A stretch of DNA of 64,000 nt from Terrimonas rubra (GTDB taxonomy: Bacteria > Bacteroidota > Bacteroidia > Chitinophagales > Chitinophagaceae): assembly GCF_042686025.1 (NCBI RefSeq), contig NZ_JBHUOZ010000001.1:1-64000 (forward strand). Reading direction: 5' to 3'. Position 1 is the first letter of the stretch; every line of letters starts with the position of its first letter. The notes under the pieces were generated by a model, which made no database searches, had not been told where the DNA came from, and saw nothing but the letters and a program-made list of their open reading frames with translations. A program made the position numbers and the translations under genes. Below, piece after piece: positions 8,558-16,984 of the stretch.

Positions 8558-9853
8558 ATGCAATTACAAAACATAAAACTCTGGATAATGGCGGCGCTGG
8601 TAACAGTGTCGCCATTTATTCATGCGCAAAGCCCTGATACCAGTATCAGCTTACAGGAAACGAGACACATTTTGAGCTACCTGGCTGCTGACGAGTTAAA
8701 AGGCCGCGGCAATGGCCGTCCTGAATTATTGACGGCTGCCAGGTATATTGGTAGTTATTTTAAAGAGATCGGTTTAAGTGCTTACGGAAATGAAGCATCA
8801 GTGTATATTCCCTTTCAGCCTTTTGGCGGCAGTAACCTGGCATTGAGGGATATATTGATGTACAATGGCCGTGTAGTGCCGGCATCGGAGTATGCGTTTT
8901 TTAATGTAATACCAGGCTGGTATCCTGTAAAAGAGTTAGCTGATTTTACTGTAATCCAACACGAAGGGGCATTTACCCCCGGCATATTAGAAACCTATAA
9001 AAACACCGAAAAGCCTTTAATCATCTGGACCGATCAATTAACACCGGATAAAAAGAAATTGCCCAAACAATTTGATATTCCGAAAGAGGGGTTACGTAAT
9101 AATATCATCCTGGTATATGCCACTGCTGCACCAACCAGCATTAAACTAACGGCCAATGCAAAAGTATACAGCATGTTACAGTATAACGTGGTGGGCATGT
9201 TAAAAGGCAGTACCAGGCCGGATGAGTTTATTATACTCTCTGCCCATTATGATCATGAAGGTGTTTATAAAACAAGGAGAAAAAGGGATAGCATTATGAA
9301 CGGCGCCAATGATAATGCATCCGGCACCACCGCTTTATTACAGCTGGCCAAACATTTTGCCCAACAGCAAAACAATGAAAGAACGATTTTATTCTGTGCT
9401 TTTTCCGGTGAGGAGTTAGGGTTGCTGGGGTCTGAAGACTTTAGCAGGCAGGTGGATGCGGAGAAAGTAATTGCCCTGTTTAACCTGGAAATGCTGGGTG
9501 TGCCACAGTTAGGCAAACAAAAAGTATTTATCACCGGGCAGGAATATTCCAGCCTGCCGGCAATCCTGTCAGCGGCTTTGAAAGAAAATGGGTTAACCGT
9601 TATTGCCGAACCTGATATTGAAAAGCGTTTATTTCAACGTAGTGATAATTTTCCTTTTGCCCAAAAAGGTATACCGGCACATACCATTATGGCCAGTGAT
9701 GATGATGATAAATGTTATCACGAACCTTGTGATGATATTAAGCGCATTGATTTTGACAACCTGAATCATATTATCAAAGCACTTTCCAAAGCCATACAGC
9801 CTTTTACTACCGCCAATGCTGATCCCGGGCGTATTACCCGGCCTGTTGAATAA
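8558..9853 (+). CDS. Secreted M28-family zinc aminopeptidase (copy 2)
   Basis: Paralogue of the preceding gene (431 versus 430 residues). A signal peptide ends near HAQS (about residue 25). The zinc-site motifs are LSAHYDHEG, MNGANDNASGT, FSGEELGLLGS, NLEMLGV and a C-terminal CYHEPCDD in which His is the expected ligand. Outside the catalytic core the two copies are clearly diverged, so the duplication is old. The start ATG lies 2 nt after the previous stop, indicating translational coupling. Confidence 0.9.
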   Translation: MQLQNIKLWIMAALVTVSPFIHAQSPDTSISLQETRHILSYLAADELKGRGNGRPELLTAARYIGSYFKEIGLSAYGNEASVYIPFQPFGGSNLALRDILMYNGRVVPASEYAFFNVIPGWYPVKELADFTVIQHEGAFTPGILETYKNTEKPLIIWTDQLTPDKKKLPKQFDIPKEGLRNNIILVYATAAPTSIKLTANAKVYSMLQYNVVGMLKGSTRPDEFIILSAHYDHEGVYKTRRKRDSIMNGANDNASGTTALLQLAKHFAQQQNNERTILFCAFSGEELGLLGSEDFSRQVDAEKVIALFNLEMLGVPQLGKQKVFITGQEYSSLPAILSAALKENGLTVIAEPDIEKRLFQRSDNFPFAQKGIPAHTIMASDDDDKCYHEPCDDIKRIDFDNLNHIIKALSKAIQPFTTANADPGRITRPVE

Positions 9854-10433
9854 AAAACCATAATTAATTATGTTTTTTTATTTCGGAAGAACTGTACTCC
9901 ATAAAAGCTTTTACCACACACGCATATGTTGATACCAGAAGCAGGAAAGGTGATGTGGTAGCTATGTGAATAACCGTTACCACCAGGAGTGTATTCGTTT
10001 TTTGTTTTTGAATAAGTTTATTGGTACAGTCACTAAAAGCGCTGTTTTTAAAAATCCTCTCATACAATTTATTTGCCGCTCGTAATTTAGTCGGTTTTAA
10101 ATTTTAGCTGCGTCATTGGTCCACAAATTATCTTCTATGGTCTATGAACAACCAGATAGCGTCAACTAACGCAACTGCTGTTGCTGCCACTCCCAATTTT
10201 TAAGATGAATAAAGCGATTTTTGATTAGCATTTTTGACAGGAGAAAATGGACCACCGCTTACATTTACCAGTTCGGATAAACACAGTAAATCATGAGAAA
10301 GTTAACCATTGTAAATTATATCGGTGCTTCTCATTTTCGTTCCTTGGAAAAAAAGACTCAGACACACACCGGAACCTTGTTTATTTCAAGGAATCTAAGA
10401 ACGTTAAAACCGGAGCATAAATAAATTTACAAC
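9854..10433. other. Intergenic region, no credible gene
   Basis: About 580 bp between the M28 pair and an alpha/beta hydrolase. A 67-codon minus-strand frame (9864-10067) contains one hydrophobic stretch but has no promoter, homologue or operon partner that I can see. The rest is AT-rich with no recognisable repeat or RNA. Confidence 0.4.
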
Positions 10434-11216
10434 ATGGCAAATTTGAAAGTGATTGTATTCGTACACGGACTTCACGAAAATGCAGAAAGCTGGAAATTAT
10501 GGAAATTATTTTTTGAAAACCTGGGTTATGTTTGTTATACGCCTGACTACCCGTTCCATGACGGAGAACCTTATACATTGAGACAAAAACCAAATAAAGA
10601 CCTGGCTAAAATTAAGCTGAGCGATGTCGTTGACCATTATGCAAAATTTATTGAAAGTCTGGGAAATGTAATGCCCATTTTGATCGGCCATTCAATGGGC
10701 GGGCTTATTGTACAGAAACTTATTCAATCTGATAAGGGTGCTTTGGGCGTTTGCATAACTTCAGCGTCACCCAAAGGAGTTTTGAGTTTTAAATGGAGTT
10801 TTATTAAATCAAATTTTGGGGTGGTAAACCCTTTTAAAGGCAATAGCTTGTATTGTGGAACAAAAAAATGGTTTCATTATGCCATTTGTAATACATTAAC
10901 AAGCCAGGAGTCAGATGAAATGTATGAAAAGGTAGTTGTGCCAGAAAGCAGAAACATTCCTAGGAGTAGCAGATTTAAGGACGGAATAATAGATTTCAAC
11001 AGGCCGCATAAACCACTGCTGTTTATTAGTGCAGAAAAAGATCATATCATTCCAATTAGCCTGAATATTAAAAATGTTAAAGCATATAAAGACAAAGAAA
11101 GCGTAACAGACTTTAAAGCGTTCAAAGGACGTTCTCATAGTATATGTGTACAAAATGGCTGGGAAGAAGTGGCTCAATATATTGAAAACTGGTTGACAAA
11201 AAATATTAGCCGCTAA
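10434..11216 (+). CDS. Alpha/beta hydrolase
   Basis: Cytosolic alpha/beta-hydrolase fold protein of 260 residues without a signal peptide. The oxyanion HG motif is in VFVHGLHENAESW (residues 8-20) and the nucleophile elbow is GHSMGG (about 84-89). The acid is probably Asp in SAEKDHIIP, and the catalytic His lies in GRSHSIC. The substrate (ester, lipid or amide) cannot be assigned. It stands alone, and its flanks are repeat-rich: a decayed tRNA/terminator repeat begins about 45 nt after the stop. Confidence 0.85.
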   Translation: MANLKVIVFVHGLHENAESWKLWKLFFENLGYVCYTPDYPFHDGEPYTLRQKPNKDLAKIKLSDVVDHYAKFIESLGNVMPILIGHSMGGLIVQKLIQSDKGALGVCITSASPKGVLSFKWSFIKSNFGVVNPFKGNSLYCGTKKWFHYAICNTLTSQESDEMYEKVVVPESRNIPRSSRFKDGIIDFNRPHKPLLFISAEKDHIIPISLNIKNVKAYKDKESVTDFKAFKGRSHSICVQNGWEEVAQYIENWLTKNISR

Positions 11217-11259
11217 ATGTGACCCGAGTCTGTAAATATTGCTCAACCAATAATTGAAA

Positions 11260-11335
11260 TAAAAAGCCTCATAATTATCGGGCTTTTGTGTGGAGAATAC
11301 TGGAGTCGTACCGGTGACCTCTTTCGCGACATACA
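11260..11335 (-). pseudogene. Decayed tRNA-Ala 3'-half plus terminator, copy 1
   Basis: On the minus strand, 11335-11291 matches the T-arm and acceptor 3' strand of the intact tRNA-Ala at 11850-11923, with a few substitutions. It is followed by a degraded copy of the same GC stem and U-run terminator (11288-11260). No 5' half is present, so it cannot fold as a tRNA. Confidence 0.75.
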
Positions 11336-11437
<102 letters not shown>

Positions 11438-11440
11438 CTT

Positions 11441-11692
11441 TTACTCTTTAGTTATTAACCATTCAATGTATTTCCGACTTTTCTTAGCCTTAATTATTCT
11501 TTCCTCCTTCATAGCTAATTCCCTGCTGTCAAATCCCTTGCTCCATTTCAATATCCAATCAGTTGCTTTAGCCGTGAATGTAGAAACACCGGAATTATGT
11601 TCATTTATTCTTTTAGTCATATCAGTGGTATAACCGATATAATAACGATCTAGTTTTGGGCTGTAAATAATGTATACAATAAAGGCTGCCAT
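11441..11692 (-). CDS. GIY-YIG superfamily nuclease, small single-domain
   Basis: An 83-residue protein consisting only of the GIY-YIG catalytic domain: VYIIYS and YYIGYT supply the two motif halves (residues 6-22), followed by Arg28 in KRINEHN, and KEERIIKAKKSRKYIEWLI carries the conserved Glu and basic helix. Single-domain GIY-YIG proteins are widespread in Bacteroidota with no settled function. Here the ORF is bracketed on both sides by tRNA-Ala-like fragments, which suggests it moved or expanded together with tRNA-derived sequence. Confidence 0.85.
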   Translation of the reverse strand: MAAFIVYIIYSPKLDRYYIGYTTDMTKRINEHNSGVSTFTAKATDWILKWSKGFDSRELAMKEERIIKAKKSRKYIEWLITKE

Positions 11693-11750
11693 AAAAGTTC
11701 TCTAAAGTTATGAACTTGGTCATTTCATACGAAAGCAAAAAAATGACAGG

Positions 11751-11796
11751 ACCATCTTTTCCCGGACCCTTTCGGAGCATGTAAAGGGCATACTAC
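11751..11796 (-). pseudogene. Highly degenerate tRNA-Ala-like fragment
   Basis: This stretch aligns imperfectly with the anticodon-arm/hairpin part of copy 2 (the shared order is gacc, tttcccgga, ctttcgg, gcatg on the plus strand). It lies upstream of the GIY-YIG start, so that ORF sits between two related fragments. Confidence 0.45.
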
Positions 11797-11819
11797 TTCC
11801 GCCTTAACTTATTGACATA

Positions 11820-11847
11820 AAAAAGCCCCATAACTATGGGGCTTTTT
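11820..11847 (-). terminator. Terminator of tRNA-Ala
   Basis: A stem of AAAAAGCCCCAT with ATGGGGCTTTTT immediately follows the tRNA 3' end on the minus strand; its own 3' arm provides the U-run. The same module is repeated in the two decayed copies. Confidence 0.75.
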
Positions 11848-11848
11848 C

Positions 11849-11923
<75 letters not shown>

Positions 11924-12023
11924 TACTCACTTTCCTGAATCGGAGAGCAAATTTAGGGGTTTCGCAGCAATACAAACAAATTATGTTGCAATAATTATTT
12001 GAACGTATGATAGCCGGCTATTT

Positions 12024-12413
12024 TCACTCCTCTTCGCCTGTGTTTTTGTTTTTACGGCCTTTGAACAGGGAGAATATCCAATTCATGATCTTACCCTTGT
12101 TGTCATCCACAATATGGGAAGTATAGTTTTTTGCCAAAACGGGTACTATCAGTTTGGCCAGCCAGCCGCTTCTGGCCAGTAACACCCGCCTTATCAGCAG
12201 GTCAATCAGCTTATCGGCCCCTAAGGTCAGTAAGCCGCCGCCGGAATCTTTAGAGAAAAGTTTTTTTGCCTGGGTAAATATTTTACGTACCGGCTCCAGT
12301 TCAGTTTTAATCTCGTTAAAATCCTGGTGAATGATCTCCTTCTGTTTGGCCAGCAAGAGTTTCAACCTGGCTTTTTCGGCCAGCAATTCATTATATGTAC
12401 GAGGTTTATTCAT
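12024..12413 (-). CDS. Hypothetical protein of a membrane-stress-type cluster
   Basis: 129 residues, not recognised as a named domain. The N-terminal third is a charged coiled coil (about 5-50). A Gly-rich patch and a hydrophobic helix around 60-95 could associate with the membrane, and the tail is very basic then acidic (KGRKNKNTGEEE). Its start overlaps the end of the upstream holin-3_6-like gene by 8 nt, so the two are translationally coupled. Together with the YtxH-like gene further upstream it forms a three-gene group often seen in Bacteroidota. Confidence 0.75.
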   Translation of the reverse strand: MNKPRTYNELLAEKARLKLLLAKQKEIIHQDFNEIKTELEPVRKIFTQAKKLFSKDSGGGLLTLGADKLIDLLIRRVLLARSGWLAKLIVPVLAKNYTSHIVDDNKGKIMNWIFSLFKGRKNKNTGEEE

Positions 12414-12744
12414 AAATTTTTTTAACGATTAAGTCGCGGATCCCGTTAATAATTGGTTTTCTGATCAACAACACAATGCCCAATACCACTAAAAATATAC
12501 CGGCCGATAATAAAAAACCACCGGACCGGCTGCCTAAAACATCGCCCAGCCATATGGCCAGGGCAATTGCCAGGAAAACCAGTACAAACATACTAAGGGC
12601 CGCCACGATGAGCATAATAACCACCGACGAGGCTAGACTGGTTGCCTTTTGTGTGGCATTCACAATCGTAAGCCTGTAGTAGGTTTCGGCTATGTCTTCT
12701 ATATGATCAACAATGTCAGCTGTCTTTTCTTTTAATGCACTCAT
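12406..12744 (-). CDS. Phage-holin-3_6-like membrane protein
   Basis: 112-residue integral membrane protein resembling the putative Actinobacterial Holin-X/holin superfamily III (Phage_holin_3_6). After a helical cytoplasmic N-terminus (1-35) come two long hydrophobic segments (about 36-63 and 75-95) separated by a short turn containing GDVLGSRSGG. Despite the family name these are normally housekeeping membrane proteins, not phage lysis proteins. Probably co-transcribed with the downstream gene; function unknown. Confidence 0.75.
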   Translation of the reverse strand: MSALKEKTADIVDHIEDIAETYYRLTIVNATQKATSLASSVVIMLIVAALSMFVLVFLAIALAIWLGDVLGSRSGGFLLSAGIFLVVLGIVLLIRKPIINGIRDLIVKKIYE

Positions 12745-12943
12745 AATATAAAAAATTAAAAGGCGGCATTATTAATACATTGCTGCGCTGTAAAACACAA
12801 TACTTGCATCCTCATCATGTTTCAATACTCACAGGTATGTATTAACAGTACCGCCCTTTATTAAATAATGTTCACTTACCGTTAAGTTAATACTTTTATC
12901 AGTATTTGAACATTAAAACAAACGGAGAAAAACTGTATAAAGG

Positions 12944-13192
12944 CTAGGATAAACTTTCTTTAGCCCGGTTAACTTTTTCCTCTGCAATATTTTTTAGTTC
13001 TTTAGCCTTGGCTTCAGCTTTGTGTTTTCCTTTTTCAAAAAGGTGACTCACGGTGTCAGCCCAATCGCCGGTAGTTTTTTTAATTTTCTTACGCATATCT
13101 TTTCCTTTTTCAGGAGCCAGTAACATACCTACTACTACACCGGCTGCAGCGGCGCCAATTACACCTAAGAGTATTTTGTTTCTATTAGTCAT
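12944..13192 (-). CDS. YtxH domain-containing protein
   Basis: 82 residues with the YtxH pattern: a short N-terminal membrane helix with small residues (about 8-26, GVIGAAAAGVVVGMLLAP), then EKGKDMRKKIKK and an amphipathic, highly charged coiled C-terminus rich in Lys, Ala and Glu. YtxH proteins are small stress-associated membrane proteins with unknown biochemical role. It lies 199 nt upstream of the holin-3_6-like gene, in the same direction. Confidence 0.85.
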   Translation of the reverse strand: MTNRNKILLGVIGAAAAGVVVGMLLAPEKGKDMRKKIKKTTGDWADTVSHLFEKGKHKAEAKAKELKNIAEEKVNRAKESLS

Positions 13193-13535
13193 AAAAAAAA
13201 CATTTTATAGGTTAAACAATGTTGTTTGACTAATACTTATAAAAAACCATACCAAAATCAGCTTACCCATTTGTTAATTAGGTAATTTGACAATTTACCC
13301 GGTGGCAATGATTGATTTTAACGTTTTTGTATTGCTACCCGCTACAGGCGTCAGCCAGCGTGAAGGATGGAAGCGGCATCCTTTTGCCGCGGGCGGCCAG
13401 GGCAGCGTAGTGCAAAAGATATAGCGGACAGCCTGACCCTGTTATATAAACAAGGGATTGACTTATACACTGTTATTAATACACTTCCGTAGTTATGTAA
13501 CAGGGGCACGCCATTATTACTTCTTTCCTGTAGGG
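13193..13535. other. Intergenic region with GC-rich element
   Basis: No gene is supported. A weakly phased heptamer tract lies at about 13271-13298. From about 13330 to 13440 the composition jumps to GC-rich, with many short self-complementary stretches (for example GGCGGCC and GCCGCGGGC). This resembles the GC-rich intergenic elements I associate with Bacteroidota genomes, but I cannot confirm copies elsewhere. Confidence 0.35.
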
Positions 13536-13566
13536 CAAAAAAATAAGGAGAATCACTTCTCCTTAT
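13536..13566 (-). terminator. gltA: Terminator of gltA
   Basis: A perfect 10-bp stem (ATAAGGAGAA with TTCTCCTTAT, 4-nt loop) lies 23 nt after the citrate synthase stop and is followed on the minus strand by a run of U. Confidence 0.85.
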
Positions 13567-13589
13567 CCGATCTTTATTTTACTATGGGG

Positions 13590-14915
13590 TTAATCGCCCC
13601 AGATATTGTCTTCGCCGCGTAACCATTTTTTTACCAGGTCGGTGGTTACTGATTTTGGTCTTTCTAAAGCAAAGCCCAAAGCCCTGTCCCAGCAAAGGCT
13701 GGCCAGTACACCCAGTGCACGGCTCACACCAAACAGCACGGTATAGTATTCATATTCCTTCAGGTCAAAATGTACCAGTAAAGCACCGCTATGCGCATCA
13801 ACATTCGGCCATGGGTTTTTTACTTTTCCCAAAGACTCCAGTATCGGCGGTACTACTTCATATACTTTCCAAACCGTGTTTACCAGCTTATCGTTGGGCA
13901 TATGTTTTTTACCAAATTCCATTTGCGCGGTAAAACGGGGATCGGTCTGGCGCAGTACAGCATGGCCATAACCCGGTACCACTTTCCCTTCGCTTAAGGT
14001 TTTACGTACATAGGCTTCAATTTCTTCTTTGGTAGGATCATCGCTCTTCAGCTCTTCCTGCATTTCAAAGATCCATTTGATCACTTCCTGGTTAGCCAGT
14101 CCATGTAAAGGCCCTGCCAGGCCATTCATACCGGCGGCAAAGCTTAAATAAGGATCGCTTAATGCCGAGCCTACCAGGTGGGTAGTATGAGCCGATACAT
14201 TACCGCCCTCATGGTCGGCATGAATGGTCATGTATAAGCGCATCAGTTCATGAAATTTCTCATCTTCAAAACCTAACATATGGGCAAAATTGCTGGCCCA
14301 GTCCAGTAACCCGTTAGGTTGTATATGATTACCGAATTTGTATTTACGGCGGTAGATATAAGCGGCAATATGTGGCAAACGGGCAATCAGGTCCATGGAG
14401 TCGTCAAATACCGCTTCCCAGTAATCTTTTTTGCTCATGCCGGCGGCATATTTTTTCGCAAACTGGCTTTCGGTTTGCAAAGCCATAATACCCACCACAA
14501 ACTGTGTCATGGGGTGTGTATTTAACGGTAAGGCATCAATGGTATGAAACACATGTGTGGGCACATGACTGCGGCGCTGCAATACGGCACTTAAATGATG
14601 CACATCTTCTTCAGTAGGCAACTCCCCTATTAACATCAGGTAAAATAAACCTTCCGGCAGCGGCTCAGAGCCACCCGGCGCTTTGGGCAGTTTTTCCCTT
14701 AACTCCGGTATGGTAAAGCCGCGAAAACGGATACCTTCCTGAGCGTCCAGTAACGATGTTTCGGTAACCAACCCGGTCATGCCACGCATACCCTGGTATA
14801 TCTGCGATAATTGTACTTCGCCTATTACTTTATTACCATGCTCTTTCAGCATTTCTTTAATCTCAACAGCCGTTACATCAGCCTTGGCTTTAAACCTGTC
14901 TTTGATTATTCCCAT
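13590..14915 (-). CDS. gltA: Citrate synthase (eukaryotic-like type)
   Basis: Condenses acetyl-CoA and oxaloacetate to citrate at the entry of the TCA cycle. 441 residues. The sequence is of the mitochondrial-like class rather than the hexameric E. coli type: MRGMTGLVTETSLLD, GIRFRGFTIPEL, and GLAGPLHGLANQEV with the catalytic His near 272. GYGHAVLRQTDPR (near 320) carries the second catalytic His, and NVDAHSGALL carries the catalytic Asp. It is monocistronic with a strong terminator. Confidence 0.96.
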   Translation of the reverse strand: MGIIKDRFKAKADVTAVEIKEMLKEHGNKVIGEVQLSQIYQGMRGMTGLVTETSLLDAQEGIRFRGFTIPELREKLPKAPGGSEPLPEGLFYLMLIGELPTEEDVHHLSAVLQRRSHVPTHVFHTIDALPLNTHPMTQFVVGIMALQTESQFAKKYAAGMSKKDYWEAVFDDSMDLIARLPHIAAYIYRRKYKFGNHIQPNGLLDWASNFAHMLGFEDEKFHELMRLYMTIHADHEGGNVSAHTTHLVGSALSDPYLSFAAGMNGLAGPLHGLANQEVIKWIFEMQEELKSDDPTKEEIEAYVRKTLSEGKVVPGYGHAVLRQTDPRFTAQMEFGKKHMPNDKLVNTVWKVYEVVPPILESLGKVKNPWPNVDAHSGALLVHFDLKEYEYYTVLFGVSRALGVLASLCWDRALGFALERPKSVTTDLVKKWLRGEDNIWGD

Positions 14916-15086
14916 GACAAACTATTTCGTGTAAAAATAAATTTAGCTATCGCGCTAAAGATAGCCAATGGACAACGGTACAACAAAAAATGAGGGTAAA
15001 AGTTTGTAAAAAAAAGACAATATCCGGGGTTAATATATTATTAACACGGGCTAATATTCAATCAGCGGTAAATGTTACCGGCAATA

Positions 15087-16184
15087 CTATTTAGGTGCTT
15101 TGCGGTATAACAATAATGCCACTACCGAAAACACGATATTGGGCATCCAGGCGGCTAAAAACGGGGGAAAACTGCCCTTCGTCGCAAATACGGTTGAAAA
15201 CCTGTCCGATACAATAAATAAGGCCGCAATAATAATACCCAGGGCCAGGTGCATGCCGCTGCCGCCTCGGGTTTTACGGCTGGCAATAATAACCCCTATC
15301 AGGGTGAGCAAAATAACGGAAAAGGCAGTGGCGGTACGGCGGTAACGTTCTACTTTTAACGCATTCAACCCCTCATTAGCCCTCAGTTCTTCCTTGGCTA
15401 TAAACTCGGCCAGCTCGGGAGTGGTTAATTTATCTTTCAGTCCTTCATCACTCACCAGCTCCTCGGGCTTTAACCGCAGGTCCAGGGTAAGCTCCTCAAA
15501 TGTACGGATGCGCTCCTGCATGCTGTCTATTGTACGTTCGGTAACCGATATGGCCCGCCATTTATTTACCGTGGTATCCCATTTAATACTGTTGGCCCTG
15601 ATATTATACACAATTCTTTCGTCCTTCACCTTGTTCAGGAAAAACATCCCGCCGCTTTGCGATTCGGCATTAAAATTTTTAAAGCCGGCATAAGTGGTAC
15701 TGTCCAGCCTGCGGAAAAAGCAATTCCAGCAACCTGAATGGTTATCGTTTTTGGTGGGGTCGTCCTTATCCAGGTATTTGGTCTTAAAATCAACCTGTAT
15801 GCCATTTGCCCGGGGCAATACATAGCGGCTGCCCAACCATAAAATGGAAGCCAGGAAAATGCCACCCACCAGGTAGGGTCTCAGGAACCTGTTAAAACTG
15901 GTGCCACTGGCCAGTATGGCTATTATTTCTGATTTTAAAGCCAGTTTACTGGTAAAAAAGATACAGGCAATAAATACAAACAGGGGAAATAACATACCCC
16001 ATATAAAAGGTACAAAGCCTAAATAATACTGTTTAAAAATTTCCCAGGAGGACAGGCCTGTTTTTACAAAATCATCGGTTTTTTCACTGGCATCAACCGC
16101 CACGGCAATGGTGGTAAACAACAACATACAAAACACAAAAGCTGTGAGAAATTTATTGAGTATGTACCAGTCTAATTTTTTCAT
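15087..16184 (-). CDS. LptF/LptG-family permease (YjgP/YjgQ)
   Basis: Inner-membrane component of the lipopolysaccharide exporter family. 365 residues with the typical layout: three N-terminal membrane helices (about 10-120, starting LDWYILNKFLTAFVF), a large periplasmic beta-rich domain (about 130-270) and three C-terminal helices (about 280-360). A short cytoplasmic loop with ASRKTRGGSGMHLALG precedes the last two. It would work with LptB and a second permease, which are not in this window. A TACTTTTG box at 16220-16213 fits a -7 promoter element. It could be LptF or LptG; I do not separate the two. Confidence 0.88.
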   Translation of the reverse strand: MKKLDWYILNKFLTAFVFCMLLFTTIAVAVDASEKTDDFVKTGLSSWEIFKQYYLGFVPFIWGMLFPLFVFIACIFFTSKLALKSEIIAILASGTSFNRFLRPYLVGGIFLASILWLGSRYVLPRANGIQVDFKTKYLDKDDPTKNDNHSGCWNCFFRRLDSTTYAGFKNFNAESQSGGMFFLNKVKDERIVYNIRANSIKWDTTVNKWRAISVTERTIDSMQERIRTFEELTLDLRLKPEELVSDEGLKDKLTTPELAEFIAKEELRANEGLNALKVERYRRTATAFSVILLTLIGVIIASRKTRGGSGMHLALGIIIAALFIVSDRFSTVFATKGSFPPFLAAWMPNIVFSVVALLLYRKAPK

Positions 16185-16259
16185 GTATAAATGCCGATAG
16201 TATTTGCGGCCTCAAAAGTAACTGAAAAATTGTTGTGGATTTTATAAAGCGGGTGAGAG

Positions 16260-16294
16260 AATGAAAAAGTGAAAAGTAAAAATTAAAAATATAA
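16260..16294. repeat. Phased heptamer repeat tract (5 units)
   Basis: Five contiguous units (aatgaaa, aagtgaa, aagtaaa, aattaaa, aatataa) lie upstream of the LptF/G-type gene. Confidence 0.65.
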
Positions 16295-16329
16295 TCCATC
16301 AACCCTATACTTTATTGCTTACTCCCTTA

Positions 16330-16440
16330 AACCTTTGGGGCTTTCGGCAGCAGCCACTCCGGTCAGCAGCAGTTCCGGCTTTCCGCTGTACCCCTCACTA
16401 TGTTCGGGGGTGCCGCTGCAATCCGGCAGCCCGTCGCCTG
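16330..16440. other. GC-rich intergenic element
   Basis: A GC-rich stretch with internal complementarity (CCGGCTTTCCGC against GCAATCCGGCAG, and repeated CAGCAG) in an otherwise AT-rich 800-bp gap. It contains no ORF worth calling. It resembles the GC-rich segment near 13330-13440 in style but not obviously in sequence. Confidence 0.35.
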
Positions 16441-16543
16441 TATATCTTTTAACAGCAGGCTAGTTTTAATAAACAATGGCAAAGGCGCTTATGCAGCGGT
16501 TTTTACCCTTCCATATTAGCCGTCATCTCCGTTACCGGAGATA

Positions 16544-16708
16544 ATGGTTCGTGAGACACGAACCATGGCTTTGACGCTCTTCTGTGCTACTCTGTGAAAC
16601 CCCTCTGTGTACGCTGTGGTAAAATCTGAATTGTGGAATGCAAACCATGGCCTGTTCCTCAGTGTTATACTCTGCCCACTAAAACATGGTTCGTGAGACA
16701 CGAACCAT
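16544..16708. repeat. Two identical 23-bp palindromes flanking a CTGTG-rich spacer
   Basis: A palindrome with 10-bp arms (ATGGTTCGTG and CACGAACCAT around AGA) occurs at 16544-16566 and again at 16686-16708. Between them, 16577-16622 carries CTGTG-type units spaced 11-13 nt apart. No coding potential is seen. This looks like a compound dispersed repeat rather than a regulatory site for a specific gene. Confidence 0.65.
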
Positions 16709-16929
16709 GGCTCGAACCACGGCTCTTTCCCTAGGCTAAAAATGAAAAGCGACCCCTTTTAAGGATCGCTTTTGCCGCAAATAAGCAGTTAGTAATGCGG
16801 AAAATATAAAAAAATTTAGGTGTGATCTGACGGTGACGTTTATAATAGGGAACTGATCAGCCGGGTCGATGCCCGACAATTGCAAAGACAAAAGGGCTTT
16901 TGAATTTGCTGCACAGTTTTTAAAAAAAA

Positions 16930-16960
16930 TTTGGGGCAATTCTAAAAAAATTGCCCCAAA
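16930..16960 (-). terminator. Terminator of the first RND efflux operon
   Basis: A perfect 12-bp stem (TTTGGGGCAATT with AATTGCCCCAAA, 7-nt loop) is followed on the minus strand by a U-run, 25 nt after the RND permease stop. A second, imperfect hairpin (AAAAGCGA with TCGCTTTT) lies at 16746-16773. Confidence 0.85.
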
Positions 16961-16984
16961 CCTGTTAAAATAATCATAATTAGT

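Noticed and set aside
9864..10067. 67-codon minus-strand ORF
   Set aside because: Only a short hydrophobic stretch, with no promoter, partner or recognisable family.
16736..16939. 67-codon minus-strand ORF after RND system 1
   Set aside because: It runs from the operon terminator into another hairpin and has no family features.
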